This document shows, piece by piece, positions 1-11,300 of a DNA stretch of 64,000 nt. Origin of the DNA: Cheiracanthium punctorium (taxonomy: Eukaryota; Arthropoda; Arachnida; Araneae; Cheiracanthiidae); the NCBI GenBank assembly GCA_038373885.1, contig JAWZYV010010279.1:310001-374000 (forward strand), read 5' to 3'. A program made the position numbers and the translations under genes. Within the stretch, counting starts at the first letter, position 1; every line of letters begins with the position of its first letter. A model generated the notes under the pieces. It was not told the origin of the DNA, did no database searches, and saw nothing but the letters and a program-made list of their open reading frames with translations.

Positions 1-219
1 AGCGATGGATAGCTTGCGTCGGATGAATGGAAAATGACTTATTTGAAATATTTTGCGTGCCACGTGCAATTTAGGTATTCTCTTATTTTTTGTGTATGCT
101 TAAGATATATAAATTATAGAAATAAAAAGTGCTCAGGGATGAGAGTGGCGAAAAAAAAAAAAAAAAAAAAAAATCGTACAAGAACAAAAAATGTGTACAC
201 ATGATACTTGTATATAATA

Positions 220-883
220 CAGGGCGATTCATAATGAATGGGCCAAAAAGAATAGTGCAGTGTGACTGCCGTAATGGATTTATTCAGCTGAAACAAATTT
301 ATTCTGCAACTAAAATTATACAAGTTTTATTTGGCAACAAGGAAAAATCATCAAATAACGAACTCGCCGCTAGAGGTGCTGTTAAACAAAATGTCGTCCA
401 TGCAGGAGAAAGCACACTGCGTTTTCGAATATGCCAAAACCTCCCTGGTAACAGTTGTGCAAAGACATTTTCGCATGAAATTTCGTAAAGAACCACTGCT
501 TTGGCATTGGCCGTGCTGGGCCACAGGTTTTGACATGTCTTCATGGGTCGCTGAGATCACCAGATCTAACGCCCCGTAATTTTTTTCTCTGGGGTTTCAT
601 TAAAGACAAGGCGTTTGTGCCTCCACTTCCTCAGGACTTAGAGGAACTGAAGCAGAGCATAACTGCAGTGTTGAACTCCATCACAGGGTATATGCTATCA
701 TGAGTGTGGCAGGAGCTTGATTACCCTGTAGACATTTGTCGTGTCACCGGAGGGGCACCTATTGAACACCTGTAGAAACTTGAATCAATGTAGTTTTGAG
801 GTAAATTTGAATTTTCTAAATATATTAATTACAACGTTCACAATCAAGTTTTCTCTTTGTCCCATTCATTATGAATCATCCTG
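220..883 (+). mobile_element. Tc1/mariner-like deletion derivative with TA target duplication
   Basis: Terminal inverted repeats of about 24 bp (CAGGGCGATTCATAATGAAT at the left, its near-complement at 859-883) are flanked by TA on both sides. The interior keeps a piece of transposase N terminus and a piece of C terminus, with the catalytic middle missing. TA duplication plus this reading is typical of IS630/Tc1/mariner elements whose proteins begin with a DUF4817-like helix-turn-helix. The copy is non-autonomous. Confidence 0.75.
391..775 (+). pseudogene. Broken transposase remnant (N- and C-terminal pieces only)
   Basis: The first piece (391-579) starts MSSMQEKAHCVFEYAKTS and resembles the helix-turn-helix start of DUF4817-type mariner transposases (recognised from memory, not searched). 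The second piece (581-775) is in another frame. It reads LWGFIKDKAFVPPLP, then a helical segment, then VWQELDYPVDICRVTGGAP, which resembles the extreme C terminus of the same proteins. One in-frame TGA interrupts the second piece just before VWQEL. The DDE/D catalytic core that should lie between them is deleted, so no function is expected. Boundaries follow the recognisable coding segments, not a real start codon. Confidence 0.65.
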
Positions 884-885
884 TA

Positions 886-3800
886 TATGTGAAAGATTTA
901 AAAAGTAAAACATCAGAACATGGTACAAGATAAAAATGCTACACACTTAATAACTATTATCAAGAATTTATAGAAAAAAGCAGAATTTTCAGAGAAAAAA
1001 GTAAATTCCTCTAAATTCACAAAAATCTGATCCCTGTATATATATCTGGCGATGTTTAGTGATTTATCATTCGTGCCGGGCAAACAGAAAATGACTTATG
1101 TTTTTTTTGCATGATTGGCAGATCCATATATAAGCCGACCCTCGTAATTTAGCTTTTGAGAAGTTCAAAACATTCTCAGCTTATACACAGAAATATAAGG
1201 TAGTTTTTATAATAATAAATGAAGTTTCCCAGGGAACTCTACAGAAGTCTGAAATGCAAAAAGACTGAGACACATGTCTGAAAAATCACATTCTTTAAGG
1301 CTGATCTTTGGAAGTGGAGGGGAATCATCAACAAGCAGCTTTTGAAAAGCTTTCAAATGAACCCCACCTTCAAAATGTTTCTCCGTACACTGTAACTAGT
1401 ATAAACATCCAACCTACCAGTTACATGCCAGTAAAATAAGAAGTCTTTAGCACAAAATCGTAGTTGCACAATTGGATGGTTTGTCTCTATTTTGAAAAAT
1501 AGACAGGGGTGAGATGGAGAAAAGCTGACTGAAATCATATGCAAGTAAAAAAATTTGTATACATGATATTTTATATAATATACAAGTGAAAAATGTTTTA
1601 AGAAATGCAAAACATGATATGAAAAATTAATATATTACACAATTAATTTTTTACACAGTCAGTACAAATAAGAAAAAGAATAATAAATTCTTATTAAATC
1701 ATTTACATTAAAAGTTAGAAAACAATGGTTAGCATATCAAGAGCATCCGAAAATACAAAATTATACATTAACTTATCGACCACCTGTACACAGAGATGGC
1801 CTGACATGATAAGCAAGGTAAGAATCACATCAGGGCATTTTCAAACTCAAAAACAGAAAAATGGATCTAGAGTATAAAATGAGGCACCTTTTTTAGGTTT
1901 GCAGGGGGTGCCATGTATTCTACGGCTGCAACTGCCGGTACATGACTGACATGCAGCACATTCACCTAACAGAGTGATTTCCAACCTTTTTCTTCTTGTG
2001 AACCCCTTTTAAAATTTGAATGAATTTGGCAAACCACTTGTGTCATTATCACATACAAAGTATATTATTTTAGCGAACCCCCTTACATACATTGCAAACC
2101 CCGGGGGTTCATGAACAACTGGTTAGGAGCCGATGACCTAATAGATGTGAAAGAAGAATATATTTAACCGTTTTTCGATGCACAATGATGCACATCTCTG
2201 TATTTACAGGTAACTTCTGTTGTTGAAGAAAAGCAGTCTTGGGTATTGATTTTTGTAATTTACACTATACAAATTTTGAGAAACAGAGATAGACATGCCA
2301 AAACTCAGAATTTTGGCACGAGTCTCAAGCTCTTTTTATCCTATTATAAGCTTGAGGATTTTTCGAAATTTTCTCAGGCTTTTAGGTGGAGTTTATTCAG
2401 ATGTTGAACTTTCAACAATTTTGTACATCGGGTTTGCTAGATCCATTCTGGCAGTTCCTTTCCTGTTGATCCTATTTGATTTTAAATCATATATTTGAAG
2501 TTCTAAAAAATGGTATTACATAAATGAATGCTCAATATTTATCTGGAAACAATGCTAGAATTTGAGAAGCTGCATGAAATTACTGGAAGTATTTTTTGTT
2601 AAAAAAATTAGATATCTCAAATTTTACTGTTATAGGATACCTTTATGCAGATTAACATCTGCAGAGGTTTTGAAGGATACTTTTTTAATATGGAAAAATA
2701 CGTAGAATTTAAAATGTAAAAGTAGGGAAATTCAGAGAATTTGAGACATAGAGGTTTGACTCTTATGGAATTTGGTACACTTAACATAATTGTTATAAGT
2801 TGATCATTTTCACAAGTGTACACTTCAAAATGTATAAATTATGAAGTAACATCCTAAATTCTCTTCCCAAGTCTCATTGATTTTTTTTTTTTTTTTTTTG
2901 AAAGCTAATAAAACGTTGCATTGTTTCTCCAAAGAGCAACCTGGCATAGCATAGCATAAGAAAGAACAGGTTTATTCATACATATTAACAAATAGTTAAG
3001 AAAATAATAATTTTACCACCTGCGTGAAAAATGGGCAGAAAAAAATGTCTGAACATTTTATTTCCGATGATTTACTTAGAGTGCAGGATTAAATTCAACT
3101 TTTTTCTGGAAAGAAAATATACAAAATGATTTTAAGCACAGAATACGTTGATGTCTCCTTGAGACTACTTCACATGATGACCGATATATTATAATAAAAC
3201 AAAATCAATTCACAATCTTTCAATAAATAAGTACTCCTCTAATTGTGCGCACTTAAGAAAAAAAAAAAAAAAAGAAAAGAAAAAGAAGTACTAAATTTTC
3301 CCCCCATTTATGTGACGAATTTTTCACCCAAAATCAAAATTTGAGACAAAGGATCAACTTTTTGTTTGTTTGTTTTTAAGTTACGGGCACACTTGGATAC
3401 CATTTTATATAATTTATATAAGTTGTTAGAAAGTTTAAACCGCAACTACACAAGCACAAAACTGGATTCCAGTGTATCATTCAAAGACTTATGTTGAGAA
3501 GCGAGAAATCTCTCATGCTGTGTCTTAACAGTGAGAACAAAAAAATTAAAAATGACACAGCTGATAAAATGCAGATCTCCCAAAAAATGTTACTGCTTCT
3601 GTTTTAATATTTTTGACTGATGGAGAAGAAAAAAAAAAAAATGTAGTGTGCATGTGGACTGCATGGAACTGACATACGAAAGTCTATGTAAACTCTGGAA
3701 GTTATTTGGCAGCTATGCATAAAGTAAGGACAAAACTCTTTATTTCTGAACCGAATATGGCAATGTATTTTTTTTTTTTTTTTTAATGAGTTACTATTTT

Positions 3801-3997
3801 CATCAAAAGGGTTTCAAACTATTAAAAAAAAAAAAACCTCACAATTCAAGAGTTTTCTGGAAAATTTAGCAGTATAGGCAGGAATGCATTATTTAAATAA
3901 TGCTTTATCCAGAAATGGCTCATTTTTTCTTTTTGACTACAAGCACTTCTTAATCATAGATTCACTTTTGACTTGACCTGCAAGGTAGCAATTGCAA
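886..3997. other. Gene-free AT-rich stretch
   Basis: No reading frame here has exon-like borders or a recognisable domain. It holds poly-A and poly-T runs (around 2880, 3258, 3630, 3770 and 3823). The sequence near 1974-2125 resembles a decayed hAT-type end (a TTCCAACCTTTTT-like start and a GGGGGTTCATGAAC-like end). Nothing else is recognisable. Confidence 0.5.
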
Positions 3998-4001
3998 TTA
4001 A

Positions 4002-4375
4002 CCCTCTGGCGGTCAAAGGGCTTTGCATACAAACAGCCAGCCAGCCGGCCGAAAGAAAGTAACACTTCCTTCCCCTGCCTTGCAGCAGGCGGAACTTTTA
4101 TGATTTGCAAGACAATAGCTGATACAGGAGGCACAAATACCTCCCACAACCCCCAGATGCATTTTTTCTTTTATCTTCACACGAAAATTTCCGCAGTTAT
4201 TCTTCGACACGGTCATCATAAACACCAACTCTCAAGGAAGTGTGGATTTTCACCACCACCCGTGGTGAATTCCCATCCGACAATTTCTGAAAGGGGGAAG
4301 GCAAGGTTCTTTGAATTTCGACCGGGTCTGGACTTCTGGAGGCTCTAATTGAAAGCTTGCCTGAATGTCAGAGGG
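4002..4375. mobile_element. piggyBac-type MITE
   Basis: TTAA occurs exactly at both borders (3998-4001 and 4376-4379). The termini are CCCTCTGGCGGTC and the complement of CCCTCTGACATTC. TTAA duplication with termini starting CCCT is the hallmark of piggyBac elements. The 374-bp interior is GC-richer than its surroundings and carries no transposase, so this is a non-autonomous copy. Confidence 0.75.
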
Positions 4376-4379
4376 TTAA

Positions 4380-6736
4380 ACAATAATAAAGCAACCTAAC
4401 AATTCATTTTATTGGAACTCTTACATACAGAAGTATAAACAAACAAAATCCTTTACTAAAAGAAACAACATATCCAACTGCTTTATAAAATAATTCTAAC
4501 CTATTAATATGAGGATGTACATAATTCTGCCTTTATCACTTTTGCCATTTTATTTTTCCTACATGTCCAGGTGGGGGAAACTCAAAATGCATTAGAGTTT
4601 ATAAATTGAAGAAAGTTTTAAAAATAGAAAAATAACATTTTATGAATTAGAAGTTATTTATACACTTTGAACATGAACTAATTATTATGGAACTGCCTGA
4701 ATTTGACCCCTCACATCTTTTGACACTTTTACTGAAACAACATAATAATGGCAAAAAACTAAACTACTGCTCAAACACAACAGATTTACAACTGCAGAAA
4801 TTCAAAGGCATTTAAAATTTTCATTCAGAGGGGGGGAAAATTAGAAATCAATACAATCAGTGATCCTTTTAAGATTTTTTCAGAAGAGTAAAAATACTCC
4901 TTAACCATTTTAGGAGTATTTTCCTGTCCACAGGAGTCATTGAAGCAACGAACAATTACGCTACATTTTCAAATGCATAACCAAACTGCATTTAACACAT
5001 AAACCATATATAATAACTGATTACACAATCTAGGTAAACTGTTAGTGTCAACTGTAAATTTCACTGTTTACATTAAAAGTTATCACAGATTTCAGAGAGT
5101 CAATTGTAAATAAAAATCATTTTCAAGGGGAAATCTCGGCGTAATCACCAATAATAAAATGGAATTTTATATGGAAAAGCAATGCATAAAAACAGGCATT
5201 CCGAAATTCTTAAGGCGTATTCTGAATTTCTAAGGCGTGAAATACGCATCTAGAGGCGTTATCACGATCACTGAATACAATAGATTCTTTTTTCACGTGG
5301 TGTTACAACACTGCTCAATATAAAAGTTTAAAATTCCTGGTCGTCAGTTGCCACTTGAGAATTAAACTTGAAAAACTGGCAATTAAAAAATCCTGGCTAC
5401 CAGCCAAACTCTGGTGGAGCTAGAAAAATCCGTCGACAATTCCCCGCAATGTAGAAGTTGAGAGAATATGGAGCAATGCCGGCAAAATGTTAGATAACAA
5501 GAGCATGACAATGAAAAAAAATACAGAGAACAGATTGTGGATAAAATGCTCCAACATAAAATTAAAAATTGTTGATCCTACTTCAGCAACAGAATTATGG
5601 TTTAAAGATGTAGGAAGGAGTCCAAATCTTAAGGATCAAAATTGGGGGTGATACTTTTCCCGAGACAGCCCGGAATTCCCTTTTCCCACCCCCATCTTTC
5701 TACAATATGTATAGCATTAAGAAATATTTTGAGGTTTTTATTTGTAAGTGAGCTCCATCATTGTTAAAAGAAATAGAAATTGTAAAATACACCTATAAAT
5801 AAGTAGCTGACTGCATAATACATCTACAAAAAGATAACTGATTGTGAAATATATCTTTGTAAATAAGTAACTGACAGCCTAGTATTGTGTCTAAGGGCTT
5901 GGGAGTTGACAACCACTCTTGACTGTATGCCTTAAAAGTTTACGAGTCTACAGGCCAGTGGCTACTCACCAAAAATGGGAATTTTAAACTTTAGCTCAAT
6001 ACCAAGAAATAAAATAAAAATCGCAGTGACTGACAGCTGAATTCCAGATTCAAAATGCAGAAATTAATATAGAACTAATGCCTGTTAAAATCAAAGGTAT
6101 TAATGGTATTTCAAGCATCCAAAGACAAAGCATATGAATTGCACAAAAATAGATGCATCCATGGCCTAGCAATATTTTAGGATTTAAAAAAAAAAAAGGC
6201 TAACAAACACAACTTTTTTTTCTTACGTTTATTTTTATAAAAGGAAACCTTCCATTACAAATCTATTTTAGCCATTTTTTTTTCTTCATGGTTTTGTACA
6301 GAAACACCACGTAAAAAGAGAATCCCATGTACATTACATAAATGGAGATAATATACTATTGAATATTCTTAAACCCTAGTAAATAATTAACAAAGTATGT
6401 ATTCTCTGGTAACAATATTATTCAAAGCCCAAAGTTACCTTAAAAAACATAACAAATACACTGATTATGGCTTGCCTTTCAATTAAGTTCTCTGACCAAA
6501 AGTGATTGTGAACTAACAATTTACTTGATTGAAAGCTCCTTTCATATGAAAGTATTATTTTTATAATACTTTTTTTAAAAAAGATTTTTAAAAAAGAAAG
6601 AAAAAAGGTTTTTATAAAATGCTCAACTAGGCAGTGAATGAGTATGAAAATGTTCTTGGATAATGAAAATGAGAAGATGAACTTAATGTCCTGAGTTTTA
6701 AAAACAACAAAAACGGCCAATCACCGTTTTTATTCT
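4380..6736. other. Gene-free stretch downstream of Piwi (possible 3' UTR)
   Basis: Nothing coding is seen. The Piwi 3' UTR must begin at 6736 and run leftwards. The first minus-strand AATAAA lies only a few bases past the stop and is probably too close to be the one used. Other AATAAA-like complements occur further on, for example near 6230. The transcript end cannot be fixed from sequence. Confidence 0.4.
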
Positions 6737-8384
6737 TTACAAGTAAAACAGCCGATCTGATAAATCACAATGTGTTTCCCGATGAATATTCTGTCCAACA
6801 AGATAGGCCAGCTTATGAGCATATTGACAGGGGGCTGGCACACGCACTGTACCAGGCCAGTTATAGTACAGATGTGTCATTTTATAGGTCAGTCTCTGCA
6901 TGTGCTCTGGCTTTAATGAGCTGGTGTCGTAAATGACCACATAATGAGTGGGGGACACAGTGCCCTGCCGTACATGCTGGGAAACCAAAAAGTAATCATA
7001 CCACTTCTTACGTGTGATGGAGTGGTCCATTATCGAGCCAGGGGGAGGATTGGTAAGAACACTGCGACCCCTCTCATTGGTTACAGCATACAAGCGTGTG
7101 TTGATGCGCTTCTGTACTACTACGACGGATAAGGTCGGTGAATAATCAGCAGAAAAGTGCTTGTAGCAGGATGCCAGCTGTTCCACTTCGTATTTGGCAA
7201 TGAAGTCTATCTGCCCATCTCCCACTCCATCCCGGAAAAGAACGATCTTGTCGGGAAGTTTATGGTTGACTTCAAAATATTTTCGCAGGGCAGAGATGAA
7301 CAACATCTTAAGGGAATCTCCAGCCTCTTGTCCGGGCTTCTGTAGTGTTGTCATGCTGAACCATCGGGTTCTATTTTGGTTCATGCTGGCCACAAAGGCA
7401 AGTACGGACTTCTTATTCCTGGAAGCATCGTGATACGTGTCCAATCCACATATCATAAGGTTCTCAATGGGAATATGAACAGACCAGAGTTCTCCACCCA
7501 GTTTGCAATTCATCTGCAGAGCTATCTTCTGGACGACACTCCTGAGCTTCTGTGGCTGGCTGATAGTCTTCGAGTTGATCACTTGCGATGGAATGGGCAT
7601 GTCCACACAACACAGCTTCTTGACAGCACTGTAGCGGTCATCTCTTGCAGTGGGGAATATGATGACCACAATCTGCACGGTTGGATTGATGGCTTCTTTC
7701 AGTGCCTCGCAGTAGGTTTCAGTTCGATCATTATGAATCTCAATTCGGATAGGTTCCTTCACGTTAATGCCCATTGCAGGACACACATTCCGAAGCATCT
7801 TGGTGAATTCCATGACACGAGGTGTGTCTCGCTTGGTGAAAATAATGACCCACTTCTCAAAATCAACAGACACCAGCACTTTGTTGGAGGTCGCCTGCCT
7901 ACCCCAGTCAGCTTCTGCAGAGACTTGGATCTTCCTGTCTCCTCCAAAGAGGAGCGTCTCCGTCTTCAACAGTCTGCCATCGAGCAAGACGGGTGAATTG
8001 TCCAAAGCCAAGTTCCAAGAGGTGAAGCAGTTTTTGGCTTCAGGATTGTTCTTTATGTTGTCAATGAATTTCTGCAGTGCAAGCTGCCTCCTCTCAGGAG
8101 TGACCCTTGTGTGTGCTGCAATGTCCTTCATGACCTTGAAATCACTCCTCATCTCGTCAGTCAATCCCGTGAGGAAGCAAAACTCCGGAATGAGGCAGAT
8201 AAGCTTGTCCTGTCCAGCTGTGTCGCCCACTTTTCGTTTGGCCTTGCTGATGAGTAGGGGCTGTGTCGTGTCCTGTATGGTCAGGTCGTAGGAACGCTTG
8301 TAGTAGTCAACGAATGAGATCTCTCCACCATCGTGTGTGGAGAATGTGGAACTGGCAGTCATGTCCCAAGCAATGTCATCTACC
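6737..8384 (-). CDS. piwi: Piwi exon 3: end of PAZ, MID and PIWI domains
   Basis: One uninterrupted 1,648-base terminal exon. It follows a TTCACAACAG acceptor and completes an Arg codon before VDDIAWDM. It covers roughly residues 353-901, including the conserved VDDIAWD stretch after PAZ, the MID loop CCVDMPIPSQVI, the KLGGELW motif, all three catalytic residues and the terminal block CQYAHKLAYLVGQ. No stop or frameshift interrupts it. Having the whole catalytic half in a single exon, while upstream coding sequence is split, is worth noting but not unique among animals. Confidence 0.95.
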
Positions 8385-11300
8385 CTGTTGTGAAACAGAA
8401 ATTATTTTGTATTAGAATGGTTGTACAGCTTCAGAAAACGGAAAATTATCGCCCATGAATAATTTAGAGAAAAACACTTGCATTAAATAGATATTTTGCA
8501 TAATCTGCATATCTTAAATGTAACACATTCTGATACTTAATTTATTGTAATACAACACATTTATCTTAAATAAGGAAACTTGTAGATAATAATATTTATA
8601 AACTACTCTACAGGTATTAAAACAACTGAAGAACAAAAAAGAGGAAATATATGTGGGTACATTTTCCAGCAAAATATGAAAAAGAGAAATACTGATATTC
8701 TGTTCACATGTACAAGTTTTTTCTTTAAATTTTAATTTTTTAAAAAAAGACATTATGATAATTAAAGGGTAACACTGTAAACAATACCAAACAGCGCCAT
8801 TTCTTAGATTATTCAAACTGAATATCTTACACTGGGGAATTTTGAAATGGATAAATTATGTTGTCAATTCCATGTTTATAGCAAGCGTATTGAGCTGCAT
8901 GTAATTATTCCTTCTGAATTTCAGTAATTGCACTTTTTGCTTTCAAAACCATATAACACACATTGAGATGTTCAAGAACATGGCCAGCCCGGTGAAGAAA
9001 AGTTCAATTCTCAAAAAGCCTGATAAAATGAAGTAAAATCAACTCAAGACAAAATCCCGAGATCTTGCCTGATCTGATACCTCATCTACGATTGACATTG
9101 GTTTGCTATAGCAGCCCAGGGCTCACCCACACGCCCATTGGACATGTCAATTGATTGTTTGGAAATTGATTGAATTTTAGGAAAAATTTGACACCATTTT
9201 TGAAACGGCAAGTCAAACTTTGAACTCTCAAAATTTTGGCCAAAAAAAGTACAGTGCTGCTTTTCTCCTCCCTTTTCTCTTGAACTAGACAATAATATAT
9301 ATTCATTTCATTCAACTACGAAGAAATGATTCAAGTACAAACTCAATCAGGGCAAACAGAGGTAGACTGAGCGCAACAATGGGTATTTGTCCTGGATTCA
9401 AAAATTCAATAGCTTGTCTAACGACATCCTGCCATGTTTAATCCTTGAGGGTGTGGGACATTCTCATGGAACAGGAATGAAATCAAAAAGTTTTGTTTTA
9501 TGGGTTGGTCATTTTCGATTTTAGTGTTGTACATGAACACTTTTAGAAATTTCCAGAGGGACCCTAACAATATACCTTAGCCAGCCTTAACCCTTAGCCC
9601 CCAGCCTTAATACCTTAGCGCAATGATCCCACTCTGGGAACACCCAACTCTGATGTTTTGTCTGTTGTCTGTCGCGAAGAATAGATTAGATTTCTATAAA
9701 AATAGTTGCAGGGCACATAGCTCCACAAGAATCCTTTACTTTTTAGCACGTGATTTCCTGTCAAAAAATGGTCACGATTATTTTTAACAGCACCAACATC
9801 TGCTGAAAAATGGAAGAATGCGAGAACAGCTGAATAGATTGCCCCATGCTAAAAAAAGGGTAGCCGTTGCCATCGCTCGACATCACGACCCGCAAGAGGG
9901 CGGACGATCGAAACACGCATCGCGTGCCGCAGATGAGAGACCCTTTTTTGATGCAGGTGGCTGTGCTGCCTTTTTTTCAGCATTGGGAAAGGGCTGCGCT
10001 TCAAAAGGTTAAATAACCTTCGTACCCAATTGAGTGCTTTCATCCATCATGCCATGATCATTTCATTAAGCCACCTCACTGTCATCCAAAATGTCATATA
10101 TGCATTGAGGCAAGAATCCAGTAAAATGCAGCATTCAGATATAGTTTCCCAGATGCCATCTTGGATTTTTTTCGGCACTTCACTGCTAGCTCAACGAGCA
10201 TGCCACCGAGTTCGGGAAGGAAGCCAGTTTGCATTGGCCGATTCTTGATGGTCGAAGATTGTAATATTACATTTTTGTAAAATAAATATTCAGGTGCAAA
10301 TACATTAACTACTTGAGAAAAAGGTTTTTTTTTTTTTTTTTTTAATTTTCTAAACTGATTCTTATTTTCCGAAAACAGACACACATTTTTATAACAAGAA
10401 GCTTGATTTGTAGTTTTTTAAGTCATGTTTGTTTGCTATAGCAGCCCAGGGCTTGCCTGCACTTCTGTTTGGTGCATAAATCAATCATTTTTGAAAAAAA
10501 TTGACTCAATTTTTTTTTAACAAGGTACAGCTTTAGTATGGTTCCATTGGCACACTTTTTATTTGGCAACTTTTTCTTGGTGCGATAAATGATGCCATTA
10601 TGGTAACCCAGTCATTTTTTTGATCGGAAGTTAAGATATGGTAAACCTAAACCCGGCGGGTTTTTTCCCCCCAGAAAATGGCGATGACAGACAATGTGCT
10701 TTATGTTTTTATTTTACATTAAATTTTACTATTTAATTATTTTTGAAATTTAAAATGGATGTTCAGGTTCACACTGACTGTTTATATACAGTTTTGTATG
10801 AATAAATATTCTTTTGATAGTACGTTTCAGGTTAATACTTTCGTTCTCGATTGTTTATTTGTTAAGGGTAGAAGCAACAAATAATTACGTTAATATTTTA
10901 TACAGTAAAATAATTTTAGATATTTTGATTTTATTATTTCCATATTGCAATAATTTAGCAATTTTAATCAAGGTATGTGATAAGCATTGCTTGTTTTTAT
11001 TTGTTATGATTTCCTTTGTTTATTTTTTAAGGGTAGGAGCAACAAATAATTTCGTTATTAATATAATATTTGATATCTTGATTTTATTATTTCAATATTG
11101 CAATAATTTAGCGATTTTAATTAAGGTAGCATTGTTTGTTAGCACTTAGATTAGCATTGTTTGTTAAACTAGTTCTTTACTTTTGCTTAGGTAATCTTTT
11201 GTCAGAATGCTAAAATATATTTTAATTTTTTGTCTTTTTAATTTGTTATTTTTGTGAGGTATTGTCTTTAGAATATTATTTGTTTGCATTATTTAATTTA

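Noticed and set aside
1974..2125. Possible hAT MITE (TTCCAACCTTTTT...GGGGGTTCATGAAC)
   Set aside because: The ends resemble Charlie-type termini, but I could not find an 8-bp duplication or clear borders, so it is not listed as an element.
7376..7996. 206-codon open frame on the plus strand
   Set aside because: It is the antisense shadow of the Piwi terminal exon; the same holds for 7767-8291 and smaller frames there.
10814..11149. Hydrophobic 111-codon frame with an internal repeat
   Set aside because: It lies in the foldback arm; the protein repeat only reflects a DNA duplication of about 170 bp, and the complementary arm has no matching protein constraint.
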